A stretch of 64,000 bases of DNA. Origin: Begonia masoniana. Its lineage: Eukaryota; Streptophyta; Magnoliopsida; Cucurbitales; Begoniaceae. Where the stretch lies: assembly GCA_022432975.1 (NCBI GenBank), contig CM039509.1, positions 26,009,432 through 26,073,431 of the forward strand. The letters run 5' to 3'. Shown in pieces: positions 47,701 to 56,160 of this stretch (the stretch's first letter is position 1; each line of letters opens with the position of its first letter). Both the position numbers and the translations under genes were made by a program. The notes beneath the pieces were generated by a model that worked only from the letters and a program-made list of their open reading frames with translations, did no database searches and was not told where the DNA came from.

Positions 47701-50700
47701 TATTAAAATAATGATTCCCATAATTACAAGTTTGCCAACATGTTTCTTCATTTTGAAGTGCTCCCAACTCATAATTGTCACATCGGTGGTTGCCTTGATA
47801 GAATCCCACCAGAATCGGGCATCCAGTGCTAGGTGGTAGCTAACCAATGCAATATTCTCTCCATCCTCAATGCTTTCATAGGCCAACATGTCTTCCATGG
47901 TTCGAATCCACTGCTCGGCTGAAGAGGGATTCGTAGATTGCCCATTAAATACTGGAGGTTGGAGCCTCTGAAATCTCTCCATCCCTCGATTACCCGAAGT
48001 CGTTGTCTCCCTAGCTTTAGCACCTTCACGGTCTATCAGGGTGCCTAGCTGCTGGGATTGCCTCTCCAATTGTTGGGTCTGATGCTCCATATGTTGAGAC
48101 TGTTGGGCAATAAAGTCCTTAGGGGTGTCTATCGTATCGTCTCTATCGTCTCAGTCATTTCCTCGACGGACCATTTTATATATATCCTATATCAAAGTTA
48201 AAACAAACACTCTAAGAAATCGAACTTAAAGAAAATATATAAACATACTTACAGTTGAGGAAGGATGTCCGCATAGTGGCTTTACAGTCGAGCAGTCTAC
48301 AGAACCGTTTTTAAAACCTGGGGTCTCTGATACCATAAATTGTAGCGACCCTTACACTATTCCTAATTTTTACCGTATTTATTTATTTTTATCCTTCTAA
48401 ATTTCGTAACATTTGAGCGGAATTTAAATAGGAAACTAATTTGTTAAAAACGTTCGAATCTATCTTGAAAATCACTTAATAAGACTTTAAAACAATTAAA
48501 AGAAAACAAAATTAAAAGTTAAAAACAAATCAGTAGAGAAAAAAAGGCAGAAGGGACAATTGTCCCGTGGAAATCAGGGGCGATCGATTGCCAAAAACAG
48601 GCGATGGATCGCCTGTTGAAAAAGTTGAGGGGCGATTGATATTTTTGCCCAGCGATCGCCTCTCCAGGCGATCGCTCGACACACGCTCTGGAATTTCTTC
48701 CAGAGCGTGATCAAGAGGGGCGATCGATCGCCCTCCCTTGGGCGATCGATCGCCAAGTCCTCTGGATTTCCAGAGGACTTGCGCTCTTCTTTTCCTTGTT
48801 CCCTTCTTTCTTCTCCTGCATAACACTACCCTTAACACTTCTACCTCATAAACAATTATCACTAAATATACATGCATCTTCACAATACAATTTGACATAA
48901 AACCCCAGATATCGTACCTCCTCCATAACCTCATTCAAAACCGACTCGAAACTCATTTAAAACGAAATACTTTTTCACGAAACTGAACTGCGTGGATCTG
49001 TTTAACAACTAAACGTTTCCTTCTGTTAAAAATCACCAAGCAGTTCATCAATGAATTAAAATAGTGGTTTATAAAATAGTTTCCAAAACATTTAAAAACA
49101 TCAAAACATAAACCTATCCACTATCCAGATTCCAAACATCTTAATATGTTCAACTATACATTTTATATTTACCATCAAATCCCCAAAATATATACACACA
49201 TCCCCACGGGTCAAAACGCACCGACTGTCCAGCGCACTCCCACAGGCCATCCTCCGTCAACTGCATCATTCCTCGGGTGTAGGGATCTCGTCCTCACCTA
49301 TGTCAAGATCACCTACACCATACAGACAATCTATGAGCTAAAGCTCAGCAAGTTTCGTTAATACAAACGCATGCTGTGCATATGAGTTATTAAATCATGA
49401 AACATTTTCTTATCTTTACATAGGTTGTCACCGAGATCTCAACCCCCTAAATGGAAAGGGCACATCCTGCGGTTGGACAACCCTTTCCACCTAGAGGAGG
49501 GGGGTACATGCTTGCAACACACACAGCCATGCCTGAGCCCCACCTCGCATGACCATAAACATACATCAGTTCATATTAGATGTGGTATTGTGACTGACCC
49601 TTAATCGATTTACACAATAGATCAATATCCCCCTTTTAGGCCACATCGCCATTTTCTTTAAAACATAGTGCGGAAATTCATTTTCTATGCATAATTTAAA
49701 ACTGTGATGCATGGACAATTTATAGCATAATTTAAACATATGGCATATATACCATCAAGACTATAAAAAACATAACCTATAAAAGAACTAAACCTAACTA
49801 CCCAACCAAAGCAATTTAAACAAACACGTCACCAAATCTCCTCGAGACGACTTCGACGTACGGTGTAGGCCAATCGGCCATAGTAAGTCACGAGAACTTA
49901 CCTCGTGCGCGCTGAACTTCAAGCTCCGTCCAAAAGCGTCGTTTGTCTGAGGCAAAACACAACAGTTGTCGTTAAAACAAGATTAAACTGTTTAACTTCC
50001 AAATTTAACGATACCTTAACGAAAGAAATTTTCTTAAAATTCTAATTTAGCTCAATGAGGCATTTTACAGAGCAATTCACACTCGTAAATTTCTAAACTC
50101 CATTGACAGAGATTCTCAAGCTCCAAATATCCGGTTTTCAACCTAAACACCGTATACACTCTAGATTTCGTCCAATAACGTTTAATACATTCATTATATT
50201 CACAAATACGGTAAAGTTATCGATTTCAAACCCTAATTCACGTTTTTAACAAAATCTAAACAAAACCTTAACCGTGAAACTTCACAAAAACCGAACAATA
50301 ACCTTCCAAAACTATAGAATCATACCTAGGGTTGCGATAGGAGAGGAAATCGCGAAGAAAACAAGACGATCGGAGGAAGAACGATCGTCGGAGAGGAGAG
50401 GGTCGTCGTTGAATCGCCGATGGAGGGAGAGGTTCGCAGGGAGAGAGAGAGAGAGAGATCGTGAATGAGGGTGAAGAGAAAAGAGTTTTGTTTTTAATTA
50501 AAATTTTGACTTTATAAATTACTGTTTCGTCCTTCCTTTGATTTTCTATTTGTTTCGTCGCTTGTTTCGTTAATTGTCTAACGATTCGTTTTCTCCAAAT
50601 TTCTTTATTTTACCAATAACTTCAACAGATTATAAGGGTTCCATTAAAACTGTCCGTTTGCAATTCGGACCTCGTTTACTATTTTTACCAAAGTATCCTT

Positions 50701-51440
50701 TGTATTACGATAAACGTAATTCTCGTAAAATTAGCGTTACGACTCCTAAAATTTCTGAAATTTTCTTAAAATCCTTATTAATTATTAGGATCATAATAAC
50801 GCTTTCCTTTCATGAAACCGACTTAATTTGACATAATTACAAAAATGTCATTACATTAAAATATTAATATTCTGTACAGCTGGGTATTACAATATCTTCT
50901 TGTTTTGAGAAATGCAATGATCCTTTTGGAACCCCATTGTTTCTTGAGTCCTTGACCAAGAACAACAACATTGAAGTCGCTAAGGTAATAGCAAGGTATG
51001 TACCCTTTAACCATCTACTTAATTGGGTACTTAGAATTGGATGGATAGTGGACTACCTTGATTGTAGTCTTGACAGAATTTTTGGACATAATGACTATAA
51101 TCCTTCTTTGATATTTACTTTTGAAGATTATTTGAAAGAGAATTCATTTTGTGAAGTGGCACCTGCTTTAATCCATGACTTGTCGCATCCACTTTTGAAT
51201 TTGAAATATTATGTGGTGGATAAATTTTGTAGTAATTCTATTAGTGCATCTCTTGATTTCAACTTAAAACATTTATGCTTATGGATGATGTTGTTGTTTA
51301 ATTTTGAATTTGGTGGTGGTAGTATAAGTATGCCTTTAGTTTCCAAATTGAATTGTATTTACTTGAGCAGGCTAACCTTATCAAATTTTGTAGCAATAGG
51401 AATTAAAAGGGAAGGAATTGGAAGTTGGCATAAGTGTTAG
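38749..51440 (+). CDS. B ORF2: unknown protein of 232 residues, open on both sides of the D insertion
   Basis: Exonic pieces are 38749-38903 and 50897-51440. With D and one TSD copy set aside they give 699 bases, exactly 233 codons with a stop at the end and none inside. The start is ATG 38749 ([20 protein letters not shown]); an upstream in-frame TTG is unlikely. The protein has a leucine/aromatic-rich middle ([20 protein letters not shown]) and a hydrophobic stretch near the end ([12 protein letters not shown]). I recognise no family. It lies between ORF1 and the 3' LTR, where pol would be expected. Retention of a full frame in an element with otherwise broken genes suggests the parent family kept this protein under selection until recently. 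It is now disrupted by D. Confidence 0.7.
38904..41373 (-). mobile_element. D 3' LTR (left copy)
   Basis: In LTR orientation it has a 45-nt microexon (40459-40415) bounded by CCTCAG and GAG/GTAAGTT, a 546-bp intron (40414-39869), and acceptor GGTGTAG. The microexon reads [14 protein letters not shown] in the same phase as C and the next piece [14 protein letters not shown] then stop. A block of CGATCG palindromes occupies 39135-39320. A GAACTGC/GCAGTTC stem spans 39541-39602. A GA-rich run is at 40925-40941. Confidence 0.9.
39131..39330 (-). repeat. Cluster of CGATCG palindromes in the D 3' LTR
   Basis: GGGCGATCGATCGCCC-type words recur. I count eleven CGATCG hexamers in about 185 bp, several in the doubled form GCGATCGATCGC. 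The right LTR has the same cluster at 48578-48760 with some decayed copies. The inverted CCTCTGGATTTCCAGAGG word lies beside it. Confidence 0.9.
41414..41749 (-). pseudogene. D integrase C-terminus with chromodomain-like tail
   Basis: Begins [19 protein letters not shown], the GPY/F-type module of Ty3 integrases, followed by [10 protein letters not shown]. The end reads [20 protein letters not shown] and then [20 protein letters not shown], which matches the chromodomain-like tail of Tekay-group chromoviruses. Such tails are thought to direct integration to heterochromatin by reading histone marks (established for chromoviruses generally). The position next to the polypurine tract and left LTR is as expected. 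Confidence 0.88.
44836..45353 (-). pseudogene. D gag C-terminal part with zinc knuckle
   Basis: Follows the F insertion in D orientation. It holds [15 protein letters not shown], a basic Gln-rich linker ([17 protein letters not shown]), an extra cysteine pair [12 protein letters not shown] upstream of the canonical CCHC knuckle [14 protein letters not shown], then a stop at 44838. The paired Cys-x2-C and CCHC arrangement is usual in Tekay gag. It would bind the element RNA. Confidence 0.9.
45742..45975 (-). repeat. Cluster of seven GTCGAC palindromes in F
   Basis: GTCGAC occurs at 45742, 45762, 45782, 45826, 45846, 45920 and 45940. A longer sentence, GGTCGAC-x-CCTTGCAATAGCGGTCGACCCCTATT, is present twice, 94 bp apart, each followed by GAGCTACA-TGAAA. 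Confidence 0.9.
46761..46845 (-). repeat. 28-bp minisatellite, about three copies, in F
   Basis: CCCTGAGTTGCC starts at 46761, 46789 and 46817, an exact 28-base step. It lies in the predicted second intron of F. Confidence 0.88.
48322..48335 (-). promoter_or_regulatory. D primer-binding site (minus strand)
   Basis: GGTCTCTGATACCA on the plus strand, TGGTATCAGAGACC on the minus strand, matching initiator tRNA-Met. It lies five bases from the right LTR (48341). The same site and spacing are in C. The leader 48091-48321 has no gene. Confidence 0.92.
48341..50891 (-). mobile_element. D 5' LTR (right copy)
   Basis: Plus strand begins TGTAGCGACCC and ends GGGTATTACA. It aligns with the left LTR throughout. 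Microexon 49946-49902, second intron 49901-49313. The CGATCG cluster is at 48578-48760. This copy has an extra segment near 50350-50390 (GAAGAAAACAAGACGATCGG) absent from the left copy, which accounts for most of the length difference. Confidence 0.92.
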
Positions 51441-51842
51441 TCATCCTTCGATTTCAAACTTGGACTATTTGATGAAGTGCCAAGGATGACACTTCACCAT
51501 CCGCGGCCAAATCCATGGCCAAATTTTCCTACTAATTTGTTTGTTTATTTTGCAGGCCTTAATGTTCATAGCAAACTTTTTAATCCTGGGCTAGTGGGTA
51601 AAGAACAAAGAGAAGAGTCCTTAGATTTGAGGACAAATCTTCAACAACCCGGAGGAGATGATGTGCCCCGGATTGGGATCATTTGACCACGACCAAGTCC
51701 ATGGCTGAATTTCTCTTTTTATGAGTTTATTCATTTTTTAGGTACTTCTCGTAACAAGGCAAAGATATCTACCATTCGAAGTAGAGTACAAGAAGGCAAT
51801 CTTTTAGATTTGAGGACAAAATCCTCAATCACCCGAATAGGA
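51441..51842 (+). repeat. Duplicated 3'-end module of B (polypurine tract plus false LTR start)
   Basis: GATTTGAGGACAAA...ACCCG...GGATGATGTGCCCCGG occurs twice, about 184 bp apart. The second occurrence leads into the true 3' LTR at 51843. The first gives TGATGTGCCCCGG at 51659 followed by non-LTR sequence. CCAAGTCCATGG and TTTATTCATTTTTTAGG-like segments are also repeated, so the whole module was tandemly duplicated. Confidence 0.7.
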
Positions 51843-52916
51843 TGATGTGCCCCGGAGCTCGAAGACTCATGCTCGGATAAAGGTAAGTGATCAATTGAGT
51901 CCTTTCACTAAGACATATGTAAATATTGCAAGAAAGGACCATTGGAATGCTTGGGTCGAGTCTTGGATCGAATTGGTGCAAAAGCATGGAAGAGGCATTT
52001 CATCGAAAAGTTTGTGTGCACTCAAGAAACCAAGGCATGGCACGCACGAGGAAGCACCATGGCACACAAGTGGCGTGCAGTAGGAAGATGGCGCGTAAAG
52101 CAGAGCCATGGCAGAGGAGATGGCGCACAGGAAGCGGAGGACACATCAAGATGCGTGCACAGGAGAGGACCCAGTGCATAGGGCGCACGCATAGATGGCA
52201 GGCGCGCAGGAGGAGAGCCAGTCACCGTAGGCTTGCAGCAGCATCACCAGAGTGTGCGCAGCGACCTCGAGACGCGTCACCATCAGCCGCCGAGCCATTG
52301 ACTATTTTTTGCTCAACGGCTTTTTTTTGTTTTTCACTTTTCTACAGAACACCCGATTACTTTTTTGGGTATTTTAACTTGATCTAAATACTTTGTAATG
52401 GTTGTTGATTGTTGATGAATGATGAATGAAAAGCTTCAGCTTTTGTCCAAAAACCGAATGGGTTTTTGAATTACTAAGAGGTAATTGCCTTAGCTGGTTG
52501 CATCGAGTGGAGAACGCCTCCATTGCCACGAAGACCACTGTTTCTTGGCTGGTTTTTTGTTCCATCCTTCTCTCCAAACCCTTCAAGAGCTGGAAAGCTG
52601 AAGAAGGTGGTGAAATCGATCCTAAAAGCTGTGTTTCTTCCTTAGGAGAAACTTGCCTAAAGTTATCATCTTAGCTTCTTGGCCAACCAAGGGCTGTTCT
52701 TTCAATTTGTTGGCATTCTCTGAGGTAAGAAATCCGGTTTGCTTGCTTACCCATCTTCCAGAGATCATCCTTCCATTTTCACGTTTCTTCTTCGGTTCCT
52801 CTGTTTTGATTGTGTTCTTCGCCTGTTTTTGGGTGTTCCTTTGAGCACCGATTCTCTATTGTTTTCAAGTCTTCCGCAAGAGTATTTACATCCATTTGCA
52901 GGCTCGTAGCCTAACA
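51843..52916 (+). mobile_element. B 3' LTR
   Basis: Begins TGATGTGCCCCGGAG after a purine-rich tract and ends GTAGCCTAACA. It aligns with 26395-27556 throughout, lacking the 81-bp duplication. The downstream TSD AGTTT is at 52917-52921. Confidence 0.9.
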
Positions 52917-53276
52917 AGTTTTCTTTAAAATTTCATTACATTTGGAGCTTATTTAAGAAAATTGTGCTTGCTGCATTTTAGGTGCTTATCAGATGGAGCC
53001 GAGAAGCACCGATCCTTCTCCTTGATTGGTTTATCCTAGAATTTTCAGGGCTTTGTGTAACGCCCGGGATTTTTGAGAGAAAAATAAAATGATAATGTTA
53101 CTATTTAATGAATAATTGTTTTAAGTAATTTAAAAGAAAAGTGAATAAGTTTGGTTAACCTAATTGGTTAATTAATTTAGATTCGGGCACTTCTGGTGAA
53201 ATTAAGAACGAGATTTAACGAAATTTACGGAGGAACAAAACGGTATATTAATGTTTTAATAGTAATTAGTATTAGG

Positions 53277-53321
<45 letters not shown>

Positions 53322-53335
53322 AAAAATAGTTAAAA

Positions 53336-53367
53336 CAACAGAATGGTTAAAAAAAACCATTCTGTTG
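53336..53367 (+). other. Perfect 13-bp hairpin at the start of the S6 exon-1-like segment
   Basis: CAACAGAATGGTT and AACCATTCTGTTG pair perfectly around AAAAAA. It comes immediately after the TTA microsatellite and before CTGCTGCCGAGCCCGACGCC, the same order as in S2, S4 and C. Confidence 0.88.
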
Positions 53368-54411
53368 TTCTGCTGCCGAGCCCGACGCCGAAGAACAGAG
53401 GCGACGATCGACGAGCGCGACTCCTCCGACGAACGCCGACGTCCGACCTCGACGTTTTCCGGCCAGACATCGTCGGCGACTCCAGGGCCGCCACTTCCGA
53501 CCGTTTTCGCGCACAAACCCGACCGGTATGCTCGTTTTCCTCCTCTGTTTCGGTTCGGTTTTGGGTTGTGCGTGACGAGCTCGATTGAGCTCCGATCGCC
53601 GGCCGTTTTAGGTCACTTCCGGCGTGGGTTTGCCAACCCTGGGGCCGGCTATTGTTGCTCGACCGTGGAGTGCTCGAATTGAGCATAAAACAGTGAACGC
53701 CCGATTAGGGCAACTCGGGTTTTCTTAAATGGAAACTTCGATTTAGGTTAGTTTATGTTAATTGGATGTTAGGAGGATAGATTGATGAAGAAATTGAAGG
53801 AATTTGATGAAAAATCGAAAAAGAGAAATGTTGGGAAAAAGGGGCAGTTCGGGTTTTTGATAAATTGACCTAGCTCCGGTCGTTAGTTTTGAAATTCATT
53901 TTGGCAGATTAAAATAGGTTATTAGAGGAGTACGTGGCCGCTGGAATCGTTCGATTCCGATAATCGACGCGAAAGTTACGCGCGTTCGAAGTTTTAGGTC
54001 AGTTTTTACCGAACCCAAATATAGTGGCCGTTTGATTAGGTTTTACTTGGATTAGGCTAGAAATAGTAGTTTAAGATGTTTTCACAAAAAAATGAGAGTT
54101 TAGTTATGTCCGAATGAGAAAATGGAAATTTTAGGAAAAGAATTTCCTAAATTAGGAGATTAGTTTAAGTTTGAAATTAGTTTAATTAGAATTGATTTTA
54201 ATGTACCTTATTTATGAAATGCTTTAGGTGGACACGGCTTTTGGACGGTGCTCGGCTTGCTACGGACGCCAGGTAAGTGAGCGTTAGGCTTTCTGGCCAC
54301 TAAGGCCCTACGTCGTACAATGTTGAAAATGTTGAATGTATGAAGAAAGTGGTCATACGGGTAGCTAAGGAACGACGGGTAGTTAAGTAGTGCCTTAGCG
54401 ATTTAGGTAGT

Positions 54412-54515
54412 GCTCATGTGATAGGTTTTCCTTACGTGTATGTTAGTGCTCAGGTGATAGGTTTTCCTTACGTGTATGTTAGTGCTCATGTGATAGGTTT
54501 TCCTTACGTGTATGT
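54412..54515 (+). repeat. Tandem repeat GTGCTCATGTGATAGG... in S6, about three copies
   Basis: TGATAGGTTTTCCTTACGTG with its GTATGTTAGTGCTCA linker recurs about three times. It lies in the predicted second intron, upstream of a second series of CACGGGA-rich units (54600-54735) from which the large 16-bp array seems to derive. Confidence 0.85.
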
Positions 54516-55152
54516 CTCCTCATGCATCATGTTTTCTTAAAGTGCATACGAACTGTTTATGAGCATGTTTTTACGATGATTGAATGAAAATGATTTAAGA
54601 TGATATGTGTTCTCACGGGAAAAAATGAATGATGAATGTTCTCACGGGAAATGAATGATGTATGTTCTCACGGGAAAATGAAAGATGATATGTGTTCTCC
54701 GGGACTATGTTTTCACGGGACTATGTTTTCACGACGAAATGAAATGAAAATGTTTTAACGAAAGTCATGCATATATGTAAGGTCATGTTTAGCACGCTCC
54801 TTACTAGCAGTAGGCTTAATGTATTATTGTATGATGTAGGTGACAGGGTGTGAAGGTGAGAGCTTCTCTTGATGACAAGAACAGGTGTCGACGGATGGTG
54901 CCTCGTGGCGACGGGGTGTGTTTGGCTTGAAGATCCGATGGTCTGAGTGATGTATTCGAATGGATGTGAGTTGGCCTTGTTGGTTAGTAGGTCTACGTGT
55001 CGGTTTGTTTATGAAAATGTGTAAGTATAATGGATTAGAGGTTTTGTTAGAAAATTGTATGATAAGTCGAGTGTTGATGTATATGTATGAAAATGTTTAA
55101 GTATATGGATTAGAATGCTTTGATAGAAATGCATGAAATAGTCGAGCTTAAT

Positions 55153-56160
55153 GGACTATGTTTTCACGGGACTATGTTTTCACGGGACTATGTTTTCACG
55201 GGACTATGTTTTCACGGGACTATGTTTTCACGGGACTATGTTTTCACGGGACTATGTTTTCACGGGACTATGTTTTCACGGGACTATGTTTTCACGGGAC
55301 TATGTTTTCACGGGACTATGTTTTCACGGGACTATGTTTTCACGGGACTATGTTTTCACGGGACTATGTTTTCACGGGACTATGTTTTCACGGGACTATG
55401 TTTTCACGGGACTATGTTTTCACGGGACTATGTTTTCACGGGACTATGTTTTCACGGGACTATGTTTTCACGGGACTATGTTTTCACGGGACTATGTTTT
55501 CACGGGACTATGTTTTCACGGGACTATGTTTTCACGGGACTATGTTTTCACGGGACTATGTTTTCACGGGACTATGTTTTCACGGGACTATGTTTTCACG
55601 GGACTATGTTTTCACGGGACTATGTTTTCACGGGACTATGTTTTCACGGGACTATGTTTTCACGGGACTATGTTTTCACGGGACTATGTTTTCACGGGAC
55701 TATGTTTTCACGGGACTATGTTTTCACGGGACTATGTTTTCACGGGACTATGTTTTCACGGGACTATGTTTTCACGGGACTATGTTTTCACGGGACTATG
55801 TTTTCACGGGACTATGTTTTCACGGGACTATGTTTTCACGGGACTATGTTTTCACGGGACTATGTTTTCACGGGACTATGTTTTCACGGGACTATGTTTT
55901 CACGGGACTATGTTTTCACGGGACTATGTTTTCACGGGACTATGTTTTCACGGGACTATGTTTTCACGGGACTATGTTTTCACGGGACTATGTTTTCACG
56001 GGACTATGTTTTCACGGGACTATGTTTTCACGGGACTATGTTTTCACGGGACTATGTTTTCACGGGACTATGTTTTCACGGGACTATGTTTTCACGGGAC
56101 TATGTTTTCACGGGACTATGTTTTCACGGGACTATGTTTTCACGGGACTATGTTTCACGG
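55153..56160 (+). repeat. 16-bp satellite array, 63 copies, in S6
   Basis: GGACTATGTTTTCACG starts at 55153 and recurs every 16 bases to 56145. The last unit has one T fewer. Every other unit I checked is identical. The seed unit occurs twice at 54706-54735, outside the array. Because 16 is not a multiple of three and the unit makes no stop on the plus strand, all three plus frames are open for about 1 kb and read the same 16-residue repeat; I regard these as non-coding. Confidence 0.95.

Larger units (their letters stand above)
45354..47745 (-). mobile_element. F: truncated long LTR inside D gag
   Basis: Its 3' end (plus strand TGTGATGACCTCAACCC at 45354) abuts D gag. Its 5' end runs into D gag at about 47700-47750 without a recognisable LTR terminus or a matching TSD (left flank GAATC). 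Part of D gag (about 45 codons) is also missing, so a deletion removed the F start plus adjacent gag. In LTR orientation it keeps a donor TAG/GTAAGC near 47545, a 45-nt microexon (47190-47146, reading [14 protein letters not shown]), a 580-bp intron (47145-46566) with a 28-bp minisatellite, acceptor GATGTAG, and a frame [14 protein letters not shown] then stop. Confidence 0.8.
41414..48090 (-). pseudogene. D gag-pol polyprotein, split by F and inactivated by stops
   Basis: Minus-strand order. Gag from ATG 48090 with a Gln-rich coiled-coil-like start ([17 protein letters not shown]) and capsid motif [14 protein letters not shown], cut at about 47746 by F. Gag resumes at 45353 with [16 protein letters not shown] and the zinc knuckle [15 protein letters not shown]. 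Protease with [12 protein letters not shown] at about 44750. RT with [19 protein letters not shown] and [13 protein letters not shown]. RNase H with [16 protein letters not shown]. Integrase with [44 protein letters not shown] and [10 protein letters not shown]. Tail with [14 protein letters not shown]. About ten in-frame stops and one frameshift (near 42120) break an otherwise single frame. Confidence 0.93.
38904..50891 (-). mobile_element. D: Tekay/Del-type chromovirus, minus strand (about 12 kb)
   Basis: LTRs 38904-41373 (2470 bp) and 48341-50891 (2551 bp) flank a gag-pol on the minus strand. The TSD ATATC is exact (38899-38903 and 50892-50896). The polyprotein order is gag, zinc knuckle, PR, RT, RNase H, integrase and a C-terminal chromodomain-like tail, which places D in the Tekay (Del) group. 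The gag is interrupted by F. The first bases of the left LTR have been replaced by an inverted copy of the flank (see findings). Confidence 0.95.
26395..52916 (+). mobile_element. B: non-autonomous LTR retrotransposon with gag-like and unknown ORFs (TR-GAG-like), hosting C and D
   Basis: The TSD AGTTT is exact (26390-26394 and 52917-52921). LTRs are 26395-27556 (1162 bp; first bases TAATGTTCCCC, a decayed TGATGTGCCCC) and 51843-52916 (1074 bp). Without C and D the internal domain is about 3.4 kb. It encodes a gag-like segment, an acidic ORF and a second unknown ORF, but no protease, RT, RNase H or integrase. Its LTRs are homologous to those of A. Elements with LTRs, gag and no pol have been described in plants as TR-GAG; the extra ORF is not something I recognise. 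Confidence 0.88.

Noticed and set aside
53343..53588. Frame starting ATG GTT AAA in S6 taken as a stand-alone gene
   Set aside because: It is the exon-1-like block of the LTR. Its phase differs from the phase conserved with C, and it runs past the predicted donor without support.
55153..56160. CRISPR-like array
   Set aside because: There are no spacers: the units are contiguous and identical, and the context is a plant LTR.
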